Notes: generated by a model not told the origin, from the sequence alone. 64,000 nucleotides of DNA from Aliidiomarina shirensis (GCF_003987345.1 NZ_PIPP01000004.1:124001-188000); one strand, 5' to 3'; shown: positions 40,974-52,477, counted from the stretch's first letter. Program-made: numbers and translations.

Positions 40974-41990
40974 ATGATGAAATTTACCGGTGCAAACATA
41001 CTTTCTGTTGACCAGTTTAACCGCGATGCGATTGAACATATTTTTCGCATTGCCGATCTTATGGAACCCTACGCACACCGGCGCAAACGCACACGTGTGC
41101 TTGATGGCGCAATTCTCGGTAATTTGTTTTTTGAACCTTCAACTCGTACCCGCGTGAGCTTTGGCACTGCCTTTAATCTGCTGGGTGGCGAAGTACGGGA
41201 AACCACCGGAATGGAAAGCTCAGCTTTAGCCAAAGGCGAATCACTGTATGATACGGCCCGAGTGCTCTCAAGTTACAGTGATGTTATCGCCATGCGGCAT
41301 CCAAAATCAGGTGCTGTGGCTGAGTTTGCCGAAGGTAGCCGGGTTCCGGTAATCAATGGCGGTGATGGTGCCAACGAGCATCCTACCCAAGCGTTACTTG
41401 ATTTATATACCATTGAAAAAGAACTCGCACATCATGGTAGCACCATTGATGGTATGCATCTTTGCATCGTTGGTGATCTCAAATACGGGCGTACCGTACA
41501 TTCATTATCCAAATTACTCTGCATGTTTAAACAAGTGAACATTACCCTAGTATCACCACCCGAATTAGGAATGCCCACTAGCATCGTAGATTTACTGGAA
41601 AGCGCTGGGCACAAAGTTACCCAAGTAAGCGAGCTTTCCGGTTCCATGGATGCTGATATTGTTTACCAAACCCGTATTCAACAAGAGCGTTTTACTAACC
41701 TTGATGAAGCCGAGCAGTATCGGGGAAGATTTCGCCTAAACAGTGAAATCTACACGAAACACTACAAACCCAACACGGTAATTATGCATCCGCTACCTCG
41801 CGATTCGCGAGCGGAAGCAAATGAGCTCGATAACGATTTGAATCAAAACCCGAACCTTGCAATTTTCCGCCAGGCCGATAATGGGGTTTTAATTCGTATG
41901 GCACTTTTTGCCGCAACATTAGGTGTTGAACACCTAGTGAGCCGCTATGATACCGATGTAATTTGGTACAGCGATAAAGCTAATAGTTAA
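40974..41990 (+). CDS. pyrB: Aspartate carbamoyltransferase catalytic subunit PyrB
   Basis: Condenses carbamoyl phosphate and aspartate, the first committed step of pyrimidine synthesis. The carbamoyl-phosphate site [15 protein letters not shown], the loop [17 protein letters not shown] and the late [16 protein letters not shown] are intact. I choose the ATG at 40974 (338 residues), with GGAA nine bases upstream; an ATG at 40977 and one at 40932 are also in frame. No pyrI is seen next to it, so the enzyme may lack the E. coli-type regulatory subunit at this locus. It is 11 bp before hemL. Confidence 0.94.
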   Translation: MMKFTGANILSVDQFNRDAIEHIFRIADLMEPYAHRRKRTRVLDGAILGNLFFEPSTRTRVSFGTAFNLLGGEVRETTGMESSALAKGESLYDTARVLSSYSDVIAMRHPKSGAVAEFAEGSRVPVINGGDGANEHPTQALLDLYTIEKELAHHGSTIDGMHLCIVGDLKYGRTVHSLSKLLCMFKQVNITLVSPPELGMPTSIVDLLESAGHKVTQVSELSGSMDADIVYQTRIQQERFTNLDEAEQYRGRFRLNSEIYTKHYKPNTVIMHPLPRDSRAEANELDNDLNQNPNLAIFRQADNGVLIRMALFAATLGVEHLVSRYDTDVIWYSDKANS

Positions 41991-42001
41991 GAGGTTTTCC
42001 C

Positions 42002-43282
42002 ATGTCCCGTTCGCAAGATTTGTTTGCCCAAGCTCAACTTTCTATCCCTGGCGGAGTAAACTCTCCGGTTCGTGCTTTTAATGGTGTAGGTGGCACACCT
42101 ATTTTCATTGAACGCGCGCAAGGTGCTTACTTATTTGATGTTGATGGCAATCGTTACATCGATTATATCGGCTCGTGGGGGCCAATGATTCTGGGTCATA
42201 ATCACCCTGAAATTCGTGATGCTGCGATTGAAGCTGCTGAACGTGGTTTAAGCTTTGGTACGCCAACCGCAAGTGAAATCACCATGGCAGAAAAAGTAAT
42301 CTCCATGGTGCCATCAATTGAGAAAGTTCGCATGGTGAACTCCGGTACCGAAGCGACTATGAGCGCGATTCGGTTGGCTCGGGGTTACACTGGGCGCGAT
42401 AAAATCCTCAAGTTTGAAGGCTGTTATCATGGCCATGCCGATTCGCTGTTGGTTAAAGCAGGTTCCGGCGCGCTTACTTTAGGTGTTCCAAACTCTCCAG
42501 GTATCCCAGAAGATTTTGCCAAACACACGCTCACCGTAAGCTTTAATAACTTGGACGAAGTGCGCCAAGTTTTCGCCGATTTAGGCGAGCAAATTGCTTG
42601 TATTATCGTAGAGCCAGTTGCTGGGAATATGAATTTAATTTTGCCAGAGCCAGGATTTTTGGAAGGGCTTCGGGAAGTGTGCGATGAATACGGTGCGGTG
42701 CTGATTTTCGATGAAGTGATGACTGGTTTCCGGGTTTCTCGTGGCGGCGCTCAAGAGTTTTTCAATGTGAAACCCGATCTTACCTGTTTAGGGAAAGTGA
42801 TTGGTGGTGGTATGCCGGTTGGCGCATTTGGCGGAAAACGCGAAATTATGGATTACATTGCACCCGTGGGCCCAGTTTACCAAGCGGGCACACTTTCAGG
42901 TAATCCTGTAGCTATGGCGGCTGGTTTAGCGTCGTTGAGCTTGTTAAATTCAAGCTCATTGTACACCCAACTTGAAGGTCGCGTATCCGAGCTAACATCA
43001 GGTTTACAAGAACTTGCCGATGCCAAAGGTATTCCCTTTACTACCGCTCAGGCTGGCGGCATGTTCGGCTTCTTCTTTACGGAAGCCAAGAAAGTAACTA
43101 CTTACGAACAAGCCACGCAGTGCAATATGGAACACTTCCGCACGTTCTACCATGAAATGCTAAAACGCGGTGTGTATTTAGCACCAAGTGCCTATGAGGC
43201 GGGCTTTATGAGCTTAGCGCATACCGAAACCGATATTGAAGAAACACTGCAAGTTGCAGAGCACGCTTTCAACGTGCTGTAG
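42002..43282 (+). CDS. hemL: Glutamate-1-semialdehyde 2,1-aminomutase HemL
   Basis: PLP enzyme that makes 5-aminolevulinate, the C5-pathway entry to haem. The 426-residue protein has the start [18 protein letters not shown], the family [14 protein letters not shown], and the catalytic lysine in [17 protein letters not shown]. With HemJ close by, this locus carries two steps of haem synthesis. It is probably co-transcribed with pyrB. Confidence 0.97.
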   Translation: MSRSQDLFAQAQLSIPGGVNSPVRAFNGVGGTPIFIERAQGAYLFDVDGNRYIDYIGSWGPMILGHNHPEIRDAAIEAAERGLSFGTPTASEITMAEKVISMVPSIEKVRMVNSGTEATMSAIRLARGYTGRDKILKFEGCYHGHADSLLVKAGSGALTLGVPNSPGIPEDFAKHTLTVSFNNLDEVRQVFADLGEQIACIIVEPVAGNMNLILPEPGFLEGLREVCDEYGAVLIFDEVMTGFRVSRGGAQEFFNVKPDLTCLGKVIGGGMPVGAFGGKREIMDYIAPVGPVYQAGTLSGNPVAMAAGLASLSLLNSSSLYTQLEGRVSELTSGLQELADAKGIPFTTAQAGGMFGFFFTEAKKVTTYEQATQCNMEHFRTFYHEMLKRGVYLAPSAYEAGFMSLAHTETDIEETLQVAEHAFNVL

Positions 43283-43310
43283 CATTGCACGATAAGTTAA
43301 AGATATACAT

Positions 43311-43392
43311 CACGCTCCAGGCCCAGCATCATGGTTCAGCATCATAACTGAACCGCTATATGCATTATTGCGCTAACGGAGCGTGTTCATTT
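43311..43392 (+). other. Two-level stem-loop between hemL and maeA
   Basis: CACGCTCC (43311-43318) pairs with GGAGCGTG (43378-43385). Inside it GGTTCAG (43333-43339) pairs with CTGAACC (43348-43354). CAGCATCAT is repeated directly (43324-43332 and 43338-43346). A TTCATTTTT tail follows the outer stem. It may be an elaborate terminator of hemL or a structured leader of maeA. Confidence 0.55.
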
Positions 43393-43437
43393 TTACTCTG
43401 CTAGTAAGCATGAGTTCAGGCTGTATTTGGAGTATCT

Positions 43438-45132
43438 ATGCAAAATAAACGTTCGCAAGAGCCACTGTATATCCCGCACGCAGGTCCGTCTCTGCTAGAG
43501 ACACCGCTATTGAACAAAGGGAGTGCCTTTAGCCGCGAAGAACGTGTTGCATTTAACCTTACCGGGTTGCTTCCTCCGCGCTATGAAACCATTGAGGAGC
43601 AAGTAAGCCGAGCCTACATGCAGTATCAAAGCTTCGATACGGCTCTGAACAAACACATCTATTTGCGTGCTATCCAAGATAACAATGAAACCATGTTTCA
43701 TCGATTGGTTGCTTCGCATCTGGAAGAAATGATGCCGATAATTTACACCCCAACCGTGGGTGATGCATGCGAGAAGTTTTCTGATATCTACCGCAGTTCC
43801 CGCGGGCTCTTCATCTCCTATGCCGAACGCGAACAAATGAATGATATTCTTCGGAATGCTACCAAACGCAATGTAAAAGTGATTGTGGTTACCGATGGCG
43901 AGCGAATTTTAGGCTTGGGCGATCAAGGCATCGGCGGGATGGGTATTCCTATCGGTAAACTATCATTGTACACCGCCTGTGGCGGCATTAGCCCAGCCTA
44001 CACCCTGCCCGTAATGCTTGATGTGGGTACCAATAATGAAAAATTATTGAATGATCCAATGTATATGGGCGCTCGCCATAAGCGTATTACGGGTAAAGAA
44101 TACGATGATTTTGTTGATACCTTTATTCAAGCCGTGAAGCGCCGTTGGCCAAATGCCATGATTCAGTTTGAAGATTTTGCTCAACAAACTGCCATGCCAA
44201 TATTAAAGCGTTATCAAGATGAAGTGTGCTGCTTCAACGATGACATTCAGGGCACTGCCGCAGTTACTGCCGGAACCTTACTCGCGGCATGTAAAACCAA
44301 AGGCCAGAAGCTTTCGCAACAGAAAATTGTATTTGTGGGGTCTGGTTCAGCCGGCTGTGGTATTGCCGAGCATATTATTTCGCACATGCAAGCTGAAGGG
44401 ATTAGCCGCGAAGAAGCCAAGGCGCGCATCTATATGGTAGATCGTTTCGGCTTACTTACTGAAGGCATGGGTGATTTACGTGATTTCCAAGAAGAGCTTG
44501 CGCAAAGCCGCAGCGCGCTGGCTGATTGGACCTACAGCGGCGAATACGCCACGTTGCTTGATGTCATGCATTGTGCGCAGCCTACAGTATTAATTGGTGT
44601 TTCCGGCCAGCCCGGATTATTCACTGAGCAAGTAGTGCTTACCATGCAGCAATACACGCCAGAGCCAATTATTTTCCCGCTTTCGAACCCATCAAGCAGA
44701 GTAGAAGCGAATCCGGCCGATGTGATTCAATGGACCAAAGGAAAAGCTATTGTAGCAACAGGTAGCCCATTTGCCCCTGTGCAATACGACGGTATTACCT
44801 ATCCCATTGCGCAGTGCAACAATAGCTATATCTTCCCGGGTATTGGCTTAGGTGTTTTGGCTGTGAAGGCAAACCGTATTACAGAAGAAATGTTAATGGC
44901 CGCATGCCGCACATTAGCGGATGCATCACCGCTAGCAAACGGCGCTTCCGGTCATTTATTGCCCGCGATCACTGAGATATCAACGTTGAGCAAACGAATT
45001 GCTTTTGCCGTTGGTAAAGTGGCACAAGAGCAAGGCCATGCATTAGAGATTACTGATGAGATGCTCGAGCAACGAATTGCCGCTAATTACTGGAAAGCCG
45101 ATTATCGCGATTACAAACGGGTGAGCATTTAA
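43438..45132 (+). CDS. maeA: NAD-dependent malic enzyme MaeA
   Basis: Oxidative decarboxylation of malate to pyruvate. The 564-residue protein shows the conserved [25 protein letters not shown], the NAD-binding [13 protein letters not shown] and the divalent-metal Asp in [13 protein letters not shown]. The length and N-terminal region match the large SfcA/MaeA type, not the MaeB fusion type. The start has GGAG nine bases upstream. It overlaps the convergent mrcB by four bases. Confidence 0.96.
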   Translation: MQNKRSQEPLYIPHAGPSLLETPLLNKGSAFSREERVAFNLTGLLPPRYETIEEQVSRAYMQYQSFDTALNKHIYLRAIQDNNETMFHRLVASHLEEMMPIIYTPTVGDACEKFSDIYRSSRGLFISYAEREQMNDILRNATKRNVKVIVVTDGERILGLGDQGIGGMGIPIGKLSLYTACGGISPAYTLPVMLDVGTNNEKLLNDPMYMGARHKRITGKEYDDFVDTFIQAVKRRWPNAMIQFEDFAQQTAMPILKRYQDEVCCFNDDIQGTAAVTAGTLLAACKTKGQKLSQQKIVFVGSGSAGCGIAEHIISHMQAEGISREEAKARIYMVDRFGLLTEGMGDLRDFQEELAQSRSALADWTYSGEYATLLDVMHCAQPTVLIGVSGQPGLFTEQVVLTMQQYTPEPIIFPLSNPSSRVEANPADVIQWTKGKAIVATGSPFAPVQYDGITYPIAQCNNSYIFPGIGLGVLAVKANRITEEMLMAACRTLADASPLANGASGHLLPAITEISTLSKRIAFAVGKVAQEQGHALEITDEMLEQRIAANYWKADYRDYKRVSI

Positions 45133-47462
45133 TCACTACTTGAGAATATCCGCCGCCACCAACTTTGTGGCGGCTCCTCTTCTTCGTCATTATCTTGCTC
45201 TGGCTGACAATCGGCCACATTCGTATCATTCAAAATGCCGGGCATTTGCACCGCATTCTCACAGTTAACGCCTACTGGAATACCTGTTTCGCTATCCCAT
45301 GAGCGCATGCCTATGTTTTCCGGAAAGGCTAAATTTAAAGGCGCAATTTGTGTATTCTGCCAAAAGTTCGTAGCCAGCGGTAATGCGCCTCGGCTGCCGG
45401 TTAAGCCAATGGGTTGATTATCATCACGCCCCAGCCAAACGGTTAAAATATGGCGCTCATCAAAGGAAACAAACCAGCTATCACGCAACTCATTGGTAGA
45501 GCCGGTTTTTCCGCCCAATGCGGCATCAATGCTTTGACCTAACGCCCGCCCGGTGCCATGCTCCACTACCCCGTAAGAAGCATACCGCGCTAAATACGCC
45601 GCCTCAGGGCGGAAGCCTGAACGAGCCTTACGCTCATCTAAATAAACTAAATCGCCTCGATGGGTAGTAACACCGGCGATTGAACTCAAGCTATAGCCAC
45701 TCCCATTGTTTGCTAAATAGCCATACAGTTCATTTACCTGCACAGGGCTCAGATTAATGGTGCCCAACGCCAACGACGGGTAAGCATGAATAGCTCCGGT
45801 AGCACCCATTGCATACAACCGATCACGTATTTTTGCGGGTGTAATGGCTAAAGCCGTTTGAATCGCGGGAATATTTCGTGAATCTATCCAACTTTGATAC
45901 AACGAAATTGGCCCTTTGAACTCATCATCAAAATTATTGGGTTGCCATTCCCGGCCACGTTCGTCACGAACAGTAAGCGCTTCATCATGAATAATCGACG
46001 CCAAGGAAAATTGGCTTTCATCTTCTAAAGCTAAAGAATACACAAAGGGTTTTATCAATGAACCAATCGGCCTACGTGCTTGAAACGCCCGATTAAATCC
46101 ACCTTGCACTGGCGCTCGCCCACCCACTAGTGCCCGAATAGTGCCCGCGCGATAATCCGTAACAATGGCTGCCGCTTCTATTTCTAAATCGGGTAACAAC
46201 TCCATGCGATCCAGTACTGCTTTCTCAGTAGCGCTTTGCAGCCAGGGATCAAAATAAGTAAACACGCGCAAGCCTGTTTCTTGCCAAGCATCTCCAGGGA
46301 CCAGTTCGCGCAATTCGCGTTGTACGTAATCAACATAATCAGGGCGCATGCGTGCCACTAACCGGTTACTAGCTCGGGTTACTACGGGCGCTTCTAGTGC
46401 CGCCAAATATTGCGGTTGATTAATTAAATCATCGCTATACATTAAGCGAAGTACCAAATCACGGCGATCTGCTGCCGTTTCCGGATTCCGGTACGGGTTA
46501 TATAGTGAAGGGCCTTTTACCATGCCAACTAACATTGCAATTTCGGCTGGCGTTAAATCTTCTGGTGCCTTGCCGTAAAAATAACGGCTTGCCAGGCCCA
46601 CTCCGTGTATTGCATGGCCACCATCTTGGCCATAGAACACCTCATTGAAGTAGGCTTCCAAAATTTCATCTTTACTAAAACGAAAATCGAGCACTAACGC
46701 CATTAACGCTTCATTCGCCTTCCGGGAAATGGTTTGTGCTCGGCTGAGATACATATTTTTAATAAGCTGCTGAGTAATGGTACTGCCACCTTGCACCGTT
46801 CGTCCGGCCGCCAAATTAGCCATTGCGGCTCGGGCAATCGATGATGGCTTCACACCATGATGGTGATAAAAATCTTGGTCTTCTACTAGCAAAAGGGTTT
46901 GTTGCATTAACACGGGGATTTGTTCAAGCCCTACCAGCAGCCGATCTTCGTTATTATCGGAAGCAAATCGGCCAATAAGTTGCGGCTCCAAACGAAGTTG
47001 CTGCAGTGCCGTTTGCTCAGGCCAACTTTCAATAGCCACTAAGCGGTGGCTTTGATCAAAACGCAAACGCGCCCGAATACCTGGTTCGAATTGGTCAGGA
47101 AAATTAAAAGCCCGGCGAAACAATAAAATATCATTGCCCTGTTGTTGAAATTCACCAGGGTTGCGCGCATAGCGACTTTCACGATAATCCAGCGCACGAA
47201 ATTCGCGAACAATTTGTTCTCGTGTGATTAGGTCATTGGTATCTAACAAAAGCGCTCGGCTATATAGCAACGCCGGTGCTTGGTAGCGAGCCTCTGAGAA
47301 GCGTTTTGTGAGTACCGAATCGAGATAAATTAAGTAAAAAGCGGTGGCCACCATGCCGAGAACCGCCAGCCGCCAGCTTAAACCAAAAAGCCGGCGTAAC
47401 CACGATTTTCTCGGTTGCTGCTTATGTGCTTGCTTCGTTTGTTTTTGCTGCTTTTTTGCCAT
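45129..47462 (-). CDS. mrcB: Penicillin-binding protein 1B
   Basis: Bifunctional class A PBP of 777 residues. A basic cytoplasmic tail (1-27) and one membrane helix (about 28-47) precede the UB2H-like region. The glycosyltransferase domain follows ([19 protein letters not shown] with the catalytic Glu, and GGSTITQQL). The transpeptidase domain has the nucleophile Ser468 in PIGSLIKPF, the SxN motif SRN and the KTGSTNE motif. The C-terminal end is acidic then Trp-rich. It lies directly downstream of hrpB, as in E. coli. Confidence 0.97.
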   Translation of the reverse strand: MAKKQQKQTKQAHKQQPRKSWLRRLFGLSWRLAVLGMVATAFYLIYLDSVLTKRFSEARYQAPALLYSRALLLDTNDLITREQIVREFRALDYRESRYARNPGEFQQQGNDILLFRRAFNFPDQFEPGIRARLRFDQSHRLVAIESWPEQTALQQLRLEPQLIGRFASDNNEDRLLVGLEQIPVLMQQTLLLVEDQDFYHHHGVKPSSIARAAMANLAAGRTVQGGSTITQQLIKNMYLSRAQTISRKANEALMALVLDFRFSKDEILEAYFNEVFYGQDGGHAIHGVGLASRYFYGKAPEDLTPAEIAMLVGMVKGPSLYNPYRNPETAADRRDLVLRLMYSDDLINQPQYLAALEAPVVTRASNRLVARMRPDYVDYVQRELRELVPGDAWQETGLRVFTYFDPWLQSATEKAVLDRMELLPDLEIEAAAIVTDYRAGTIRALVGGRAPVQGGFNRAFQARRPIGSLIKPFVYSLALEDESQFSLASIIHDEALTVRDERGREWQPNNFDDEFKGPISLYQSWIDSRNIPAIQTALAITPAKIRDRLYAMGATGAIHAYPSLALGTINLSPVQVNELYGYLANNGSGYSLSSIAGVTTHRGDLVYLDERKARSGFRPEAAYLARYASYGVVEHGTGRALGQSIDAALGGKTGSTNELRDSWFVSFDERHILTVWLGRDDNQPIGLTGSRGALPLATNFWQNTQIAPLNLAFPENIGMRSWDSETGIPVGVNCENAVQMPGILNDTNVADCQPEQDNDEEEEPPQSWWRRIFSSSD

Positions 47463-47500
47463 TTGTTTCTCGTTTGGTGATCACTTTTTTAATCAATGCT

Positions 47501-50110
47501 TTAATCTTCTGTGCGCCCTAAAGCTCGTTTCGTCAAATGAGTTGCTTTAGCATTCACCGGATCATCCGGCCAGGGATGCTTCGGGTAACGTCCTCGCATT
47601 TCTTTGCGAACGTGTACATAACCATTTTGCCAAAACGAGGCTAAATCACTCGTTTTATGTAACGGCCTGCCAGCTGGTGATAGCAAATCAAAACTGAGTG
47701 TAATTTGCCCTTGCGCTATTTTCGGTGACGTAGGCGTGCCAAACACTTCTTGTAATTTCAGGGCTACACTTGCTCTACCATCTGCACGATAATGAATAGC
47801 GTGCGCTCTCCCGCTTGGTGCTTGCCAATGTAACGGTAGTAGCTGGTTAAGCTGCGCCTCGCCACGATACTCTGTTTGTGCCGCAAAATGCTGCTTTAAC
47901 GCCGCTAACGGATTCCATTGTAACGCTTGTTGCCGCGTTTGTAGTTGCTGCAATTCGTGCTCCGCCCACTCCTGAATATTGGCGAGCAACGGTTCGGGCT
48001 GCCAATCATTCGGCTGCAAACCGAGCAATTCTGCGCCTAATTGCACTCGGATCAACCATTGTTCCAGCGTTCCTTTTTCTGAGTTATCCGCAAACAACGA
48101 TACGCCGCGAGCACGCACCTCGGTTAATATTGCTGCTAGCCGCTGCTGCTCAGAAACCACTTTTGCAGATACTCGTTCAGAGAATATCAATGCACCTAAA
48201 CGGCGCTGCTCAATCAATTGCAGTCGTCCTTGCGCACCAACCCATTGCCACCCTTCACGTAGATCGATTCGCCTATCTACCCAAAATTCTAAAACATTAT
48301 TCGATAGCTCAAGTGCTTGCCAAATAATCCCTTCAGAACGCTCTTCCTGCAAACTCACTTGATTAACTAACAGCCAACGTTCTTGTTTGAAAGCGTGCTC
48401 TTCATCGCCAGCGTGTTGCATTGCCACACCAGTTGCCATTTGGTAGCGTCCACTCGCCGAGCCTTTCGCTAGGCGCATAGGCATCGCTAATAAGAGCAGC
48501 AACCCAAGAATATCAGCATCCGGAACCTCTACAGGTAAAGGGATTTCTAATCGCTGACACCAGTGTTGTAAGCGACGATGGCTTTGTCGATACTCGGCTG
48601 GTTGCAGCAGCCAATGTCGAATCACTTCGGTTAGCTCACCCGCGGCACGATATTCGTGTGCCTCTTGATGAGCCGCGATCAACGCTGCTGCTGTTTTTAC
48701 TGCTCTTTGTAAATCCTTTCCGTGAACATCATTTCGCAACTGCAACTCAGTAAACAACGGCAACGTAGTTGAATCATTCGCTAGCGTAAGCAACATCGCA
48801 ATCTCAACATCGGTACCGAGCTGCTGCACTGTATTTCCCAGCGGCGTTAATCTAACAATGTTTTGATTGGACGCTAAATCACCAGAGCTAGGGTGCAGTA
48901 ATTTTGCTTCGGTTAACCATTCACTTGCCGCCATTAAAGCGGTAGCAGGTGGTTGTGTGAACCACGCTAATGCCGAGGGATGGCTACCCCACGCTGCCGC
49001 CTCCAGCACCACGCTGCGTAAATCTTCGGTTTCTAATGCTGGCTTGCTATAAGCCGCAAATCCTTGATTCATGCTTTCTGGCCATAACCGAAAACACTGG
49101 CCAGGCCCTGTTCGCCCCGCACGCCCTGCTCGTTGAGTGGCCGATGCGCTGGCAATATAGCGGGTTTGCAGCTGGGTAAATTGATATTTTGGTATGTATT
49201 TAGCTTGCCGCTCTCGGCCACTATCAACCACCACATCAATATCCGGAATCGTTAAACTAGTTTCTGCCACATTGGTGGCCAGCACTAACTTAATAGCACT
49301 ACCCGATAAAGGCTTGAGTGCCTGTTGTTGTTCCTTCAGCGATAAGCCACCATAGAGTTCAAAACACTGCACAGATGGCGGCAAGCGCAGTGCTGCTTTT
49401 AGCCGCCGTATCTCACGCTGGCCCGGCAAAAACACCAATACCCCTTGCTGTGCACAGCTCAATGCTTCCATAACCACGGCAGGCAATGCCTGTTGCCAAT
49501 CTGTGTTCTGCCTTGGCGGCCGATAATGCAGTTGAATCGGATACTGCCGCCCTTCACTCGTTAATACCGCCACCGGTAACTCACGGCTGCGCAGCCACTT
49601 CGCCAAGGCTTCTGCAGGCAAGGTAGCCGACATCACTAAAATTTGCAGTGATTCATTCAGTTCACGCGCTTCCAGCGCCAGCGCTAACCCCAAATCACAT
49701 TGCAAATTACGTTCATGGAATTCATCAAAAATAATAAGCGCAATGTTTTTGAGTTCAGGATCCTGCTGAATAATGCGCGTGAGCATACCATCGGTAACTA
49801 CCAGCAAGCCGGTTTTTGCGGAATTCTTACGCTCACCACGCACCCAATAACCTACCCGATTACCCACCGGTTCATGCAACTGCTGTGCAAGAAAGTGAGC
49901 AATACTTATCGCCGCTACTCGGCGCGGCTGCACTAGAATAATTAGTTTGTGCGGGTTGGCGGAAACATAAGGCTCGCTAGTGAGCAGCGTAAGTGGGATA
50001 ACCGTTGATTTACCAGCACCGGGCGGAGCCTCGAGAACAACAATTTGTTCAGCCAGATGTTGCTGAAGCTCGGGCAGTAATGCGGTTACCGGTAAAGTTT
50101 CAGTTGTCAT
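47501..50110 (-). CDS. hrpB: ATP-dependent helicase HrpB
   Basis: A DEAH-type RNA helicase of 869 residues with Walker A (APPGAGKSTVIPL), the DEFH motif (IIFDEFHERN), SAT and the motif VI ATQRAGRAGRTGPG. An HrpB-specific C-terminal domain follows. The substrate in the cell is unknown. It sits before mrcB, the E. coli gene order. Confidence 0.96.
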   Translation of the reverse strand: MTTETLPVTALLPELQQHLAEQIVVLEAPPGAGKSTVIPLTLLTSEPYVSANPHKLIILVQPRRVAAISIAHFLAQQLHEPVGNRVGYWVRGERKNSAKTGLLVVTDGMLTRIIQQDPELKNIALIIFDEFHERNLQCDLGLALALEARELNESLQILVMSATLPAEALAKWLRSRELPVAVLTSEGRQYPIQLHYRPPRQNTDWQQALPAVVMEALSCAQQGVLVFLPGQREIRRLKAALRLPPSVQCFELYGGLSLKEQQQALKPLSGSAIKLVLATNVAETSLTIPDIDVVVDSGRERQAKYIPKYQFTQLQTRYIASASATQRAGRAGRTGPGQCFRLWPESMNQGFAAYSKPALETEDLRSVVLEAAAWGSHPSALAWFTQPPATALMAASEWLTEAKLLHPSSGDLASNQNIVRLTPLGNTVQQLGTDVEIAMLLTLANDSTTLPLFTELQLRNDVHGKDLQRAVKTAAALIAAHQEAHEYRAAGELTEVIRHWLLQPAEYRQSHRRLQHWCQRLEIPLPVEVPDADILGLLLLLAMPMRLAKGSASGRYQMATGVAMQHAGDEEHAFKQERWLLVNQVSLQEERSEGIIWQALELSNNVLEFWVDRRIDLREGWQWVGAQGRLQLIEQRRLGALIFSERVSAKVVSEQQRLAAILTEVRARGVSLFADNSEKGTLEQWLIRVQLGAELLGLQPNDWQPEPLLANIQEWAEHELQQLQTRQQALQWNPLAALKQHFAAQTEYRGEAQLNQLLPLHWQAPSGRAHAIHYRADGRASVALKLQEVFGTPTSPKIAQGQITLSFDLLSPAGRPLHKTSDLASFWQNGYVHVRKEMRGRYPKHPWPDDPVNAKATHLTKRALGRTED

Positions 50111-50144
50111 GTACCGCTACTTTCAATGTCATGAAATGAATAAC

Positions 50145-50177
50145 AGCAACTAGCAAGCGCTTTGCTCACTAGTTGCT
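50145..50177. terminator. Hairpin between pepB and hrpB
   Basis: AGCAACTAG (50145-50153) pairs with CTAGTTGCT (50169-50177) over a 15-base loop that can fold further. On the minus strand the tail after it is only moderately T-rich, so termination of pepB is possible but not certain. Confidence 0.5.
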
Positions 50178-50201
50178 TAGGTACGGAACCTATATACACA
50201 G

Positions 50202-51494
50202 TTACTTGGCTGTCGTTAAAATACGCGCAATGTTGCGTACACCAATTCCCGTAGCGCCAGCTGCCCACAGGCCATTTGCATTACCGTGATAAGCGGCGGC
50301 TAAATCAAAGTGCAGCCAACCCTCGCCTTTGTTCGGTGCGAAGCGCAGCAAGAAGCCCGCTGCGTTACTTGCACCGCCAGCGCCGCCACCTTTAATAGGT
50401 TTGCTGTTTGCCGTATCGGCAAATGCTGACGGGCAATTCTCTTGATGCCAAGGCGTTAGTGGTAAGCGCCATAATGGCTCAGCTTCTGCTTTTGCGGCCT
50501 GTAGAGCAAATTCAGCGAAAGGTTCATCGACACTAAATAACGCATTGTATTCGGTGCCTACTGCCACTTGCGCTGCGCCCGTTAACGTTGCTGCATCAAT
50601 AATTTTCTTTGCGCCCAGTTCACCCGCCCGCAATAAACCGTCGGCTAATACTAAACGGCCTTCGGCATCGGTATTCACAACCTCAACCGAAACGCCATTT
50701 TTGTAGGTAATAATATCGCCGTTCTTATATGCCGTGCCATCAATCATGTTTTCCGCACAACATAGCAATAATTGCACGCGCTTATTCAAACCATTCTTAA
50801 TAGCCAGTAGCAACGCTGCAGAAACAGTAGCCGCGCCACCCATATCGCATTTCATCGCAACCATGCCTTCGTTACTTTTAATGCTATAACCACCGGTATC
50901 GAAGGTAATACCTTTACCAATGAGCGCAAAATCTACTGGCGCTTCGGCATCGCCCGTTGGGTTGTAGTCAAGCTCCAGTAAAACCGGCTTACGCGCACTT
51001 GCGCGACCAACCGTATGAATACCAAATCGCCCTTCTTGCAACAGATCATCACCCACGATCATGCGATATTGAATGTGCTTTCCGCCTGCTTGCACAAGCT
51101 TTTCAACTACACGCTCGCTTAATTCTTCCGGATATATTTCCGAAGATGGTAAGTTAATTAATTCACGGCTCCAACGCACCGCATCGGTAATGGCTTGAAG
51201 CTGAGGTTTATCGGCTTCTAAAAACTCAATATGGTTAGTGTTTCGAGTATCGGTGAACCCCTGTGATAAAGCCCATTGCCGATCAAGGCTCCAACCATCA
51301 CCGCTCGGCGCTATTGCGGTGATGCCTAGTTGATCGAGCTTGCGGCCCGCCTGTTGAATACTACGAAGTAATAATTCTTCTTCACCTTGTAATACAATAT
51401 GCATACCGGCATCGGTAAGATAGCAGCGGCTATTGCCCCGGTAGTTTTCTGGGGCTGGGGTTTTCGTTAAATGAACTTGTACAGCACTAGACAT
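50202..51494 (-). CDS. pepB: Peptidase B (leucyl aminopeptidase family M17)
   Basis: A 430-residue zinc/manganese aminopeptidase. The M17 signatures are present: LIGKGITFDTGGYSIK, the metal-binding MKCDMGGAATV and NTDAEGRLVLADGL, and the active-site Arg in the last of these. The overall sequence is closer to PepB than to PepA (GDIITYKNGVSVEV, LDYNPTGDAEAPV). I choose the ATG at 51494 with GGAG upstream; the frame is open back to 51734 but that part overlaps sfsA. It is inserted between hrpB and sfsA, where E. coli carries a different gene. Confidence 0.93.
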   Translation of the reverse strand: MSSAVQVHLTKTPAPENYRGNSRCYLTDAGMHIVLQGEEELLLRSIQQAGRKLDQLGITAIAPSGDGWSLDRQWALSQGFTDTRNTNHIEFLEADKPQLQAITDAVRWSRELINLPSSEIYPEELSERVVEKLVQAGGKHIQYRMIVGDDLLQEGRFGIHTVGRASARKPVLLELDYNPTGDAEAPVDFALIGKGITFDTGGYSIKSNEGMVAMKCDMGGAATVSAALLLAIKNGLNKRVQLLLCCAENMIDGTAYKNGDIITYKNGVSVEVVNTDAEGRLVLADGLLRAGELGAKKIIDAATLTGAAQVAVGTEYNALFSVDEPFAEFALQAAKAEAEPLWRLPLTPWHQENCPSAFADTANSKPIKGGGAGGASNAAGFLLRFAPNKGEGWLHFDLAAAYHGNANGLWAAGATGIGVRNIARILTTAK

Positions 51495-51636
51495 AATAAT
51501 GTTCTCCGCGTATGTTGCCATCTTTTGGAAACTGAGGGCTTGAAATATCGGTATATAGTAACTGATATTCAAAACCCGACTTTCAAAATGAAAGGAATGA
51601 ATTTCAAGGGATACTGTAACGGGAAACCTACCACTG

Positions 51637-52335
51637 ATGCAATTTGATCCACCGCTACAACGCGCTATTCTACACCGTCGGTACAAACGTTTCTTGGCCG
51701 ATGTAGAAATTAAAAATGGTGACATCATTACCATTCACTGTCCGAACACTGGGGCAATGACCGGATGTGCCGAACCCGGCAGCGAAGTTTGGTACAGCAC
51801 CAGCGCAAACCCCAAACGCAAGTACCCCTATACATGGGAACTAACCCACAGCAAAGATGATCACTGGATTTGCGTAAACACCGGACAAGCGAACAGCCTA
51901 GTAGCCGAAGCTATCCACAATGGCATCATTCCTCACTTAGCCGGTTATGAGAAACTACAGCGCGAAGTTAAGTATGCGGAGAATAGCCGGGTAGACATAA
52001 AGCTTTCTGGCGCTGGCAAGGCAGATACCTATATTGAAATTAAATCCGTTACCTTGCTTAGCAATAACCAAGGTTATTTCCCCGATGCGGTATCTGCGCG
52101 AGGAAAGAAGCATTTGCACGCGCTCATGCAAATGAAAGCAGAAGGCCATCGGGCCATCTTGGCATACGCAATATTACATTCAGGGATCCATTCTGTACTT
52201 CCGGCAGTACACATTGATCCCGAATATGCTGACCTAGTGGAGCAAGCCAAGAAAGCCGGGGTAGAAGTATTGGAAATAGTTTTCCAATTGAATAATGAGA
52301 AAATAACTTGTGTGAGCAGTTATTTGCAGAATTAA
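51637..52335 (+). CDS. sfsA: Sugar fermentation stimulation protein SfsA
   Basis: A 232-residue SfsA-family protein with an N-terminal OB-like domain ([21 protein letters not shown]) and a C-terminal nuclease-like fold with conserved acidic/Lys residues ([23 protein letters not shown]). Its cellular role is poorly defined; a nucleic-acid function is suspected. It starts the sfsA-dksA-gluQ-pcnB-folK-panBC series found in E. coli. Confidence 0.95.
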   Translation: MQFDPPLQRAILHRRYKRFLADVEIKNGDIITIHCPNTGAMTGCAEPGSEVWYSTSANPKRKYPYTWELTHSKDDHWICVNTGQANSLVAEAIHNGIIPHLAGYEKLQREVKYAENSRVDIKLSGAGKADTYIEIKSVTLLSNNQGYFPDAVSARGKKHLHALMQMKAEGHRAILAYAILHSGIHSVLPAVHIDPEYADLVEQAKKAGVEVLEIVFQLNNEKITCVSSYLQN

Positions 52336-52350
52336 CCTTGAAAAGCGATT

Positions 52351-52376
52351 ACCGAGCCCCAATAAATTGGCTCGGT
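52351..52376 (+). terminator. Terminator after sfsA
   Basis: An 8-bp GC-rich stem ACCGAGCC/GGCTCGGT (52351-52358/52369-52376) with a ten-base AT-rich loop. The tail is AT-rich without a strong T run. Confidence 0.6.
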
Positions 52377-52383
52377 GATTAAA

Positions 52384-52412
52384 TTGCGCGCTTTATTTTT
52401 TTCTGATATACA
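52384..52412 (+). promoter_or_regulatory. dksA: Sigma-70 promoter of dksA
   Basis: -35 TTGCGC (52384-52389) and -10 TATACA (52407-52412) separated by 17 bp with a T-rich spacer. The expected start near 52419 gives a leader of about 59 nt. Confidence 0.7.
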
Positions 52413-52457
52413 TGCCCATCGATTTTATGAAGTGGGCTCAATTTTAGGAAGGTATCG

Positions 52458-52468
52458 CCTCCTGGAGG
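52458..52468 (+). promoter_or_regulatory. dksA: Shine-Dalgarno hairpin of dksA
   Basis: A perfect Shine-Dalgarno GGAGG (52464-52468) is immediately preceded by its complement CCTCC (52458-52462). They can form a 4-bp stem with a three-base loop. This may tune translation of dksA, nine bases before the ATG. Confidence 0.4.
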
Positions 52469-52477
52469 ATATAAAAC

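Noticed and set aside
51495-51734. 80-codon N-terminal extension of PepB
   Set aside because: It runs antisense into the sfsA start, and GGAG selects the ATG at 51494, which aligns with E. coli PepB.
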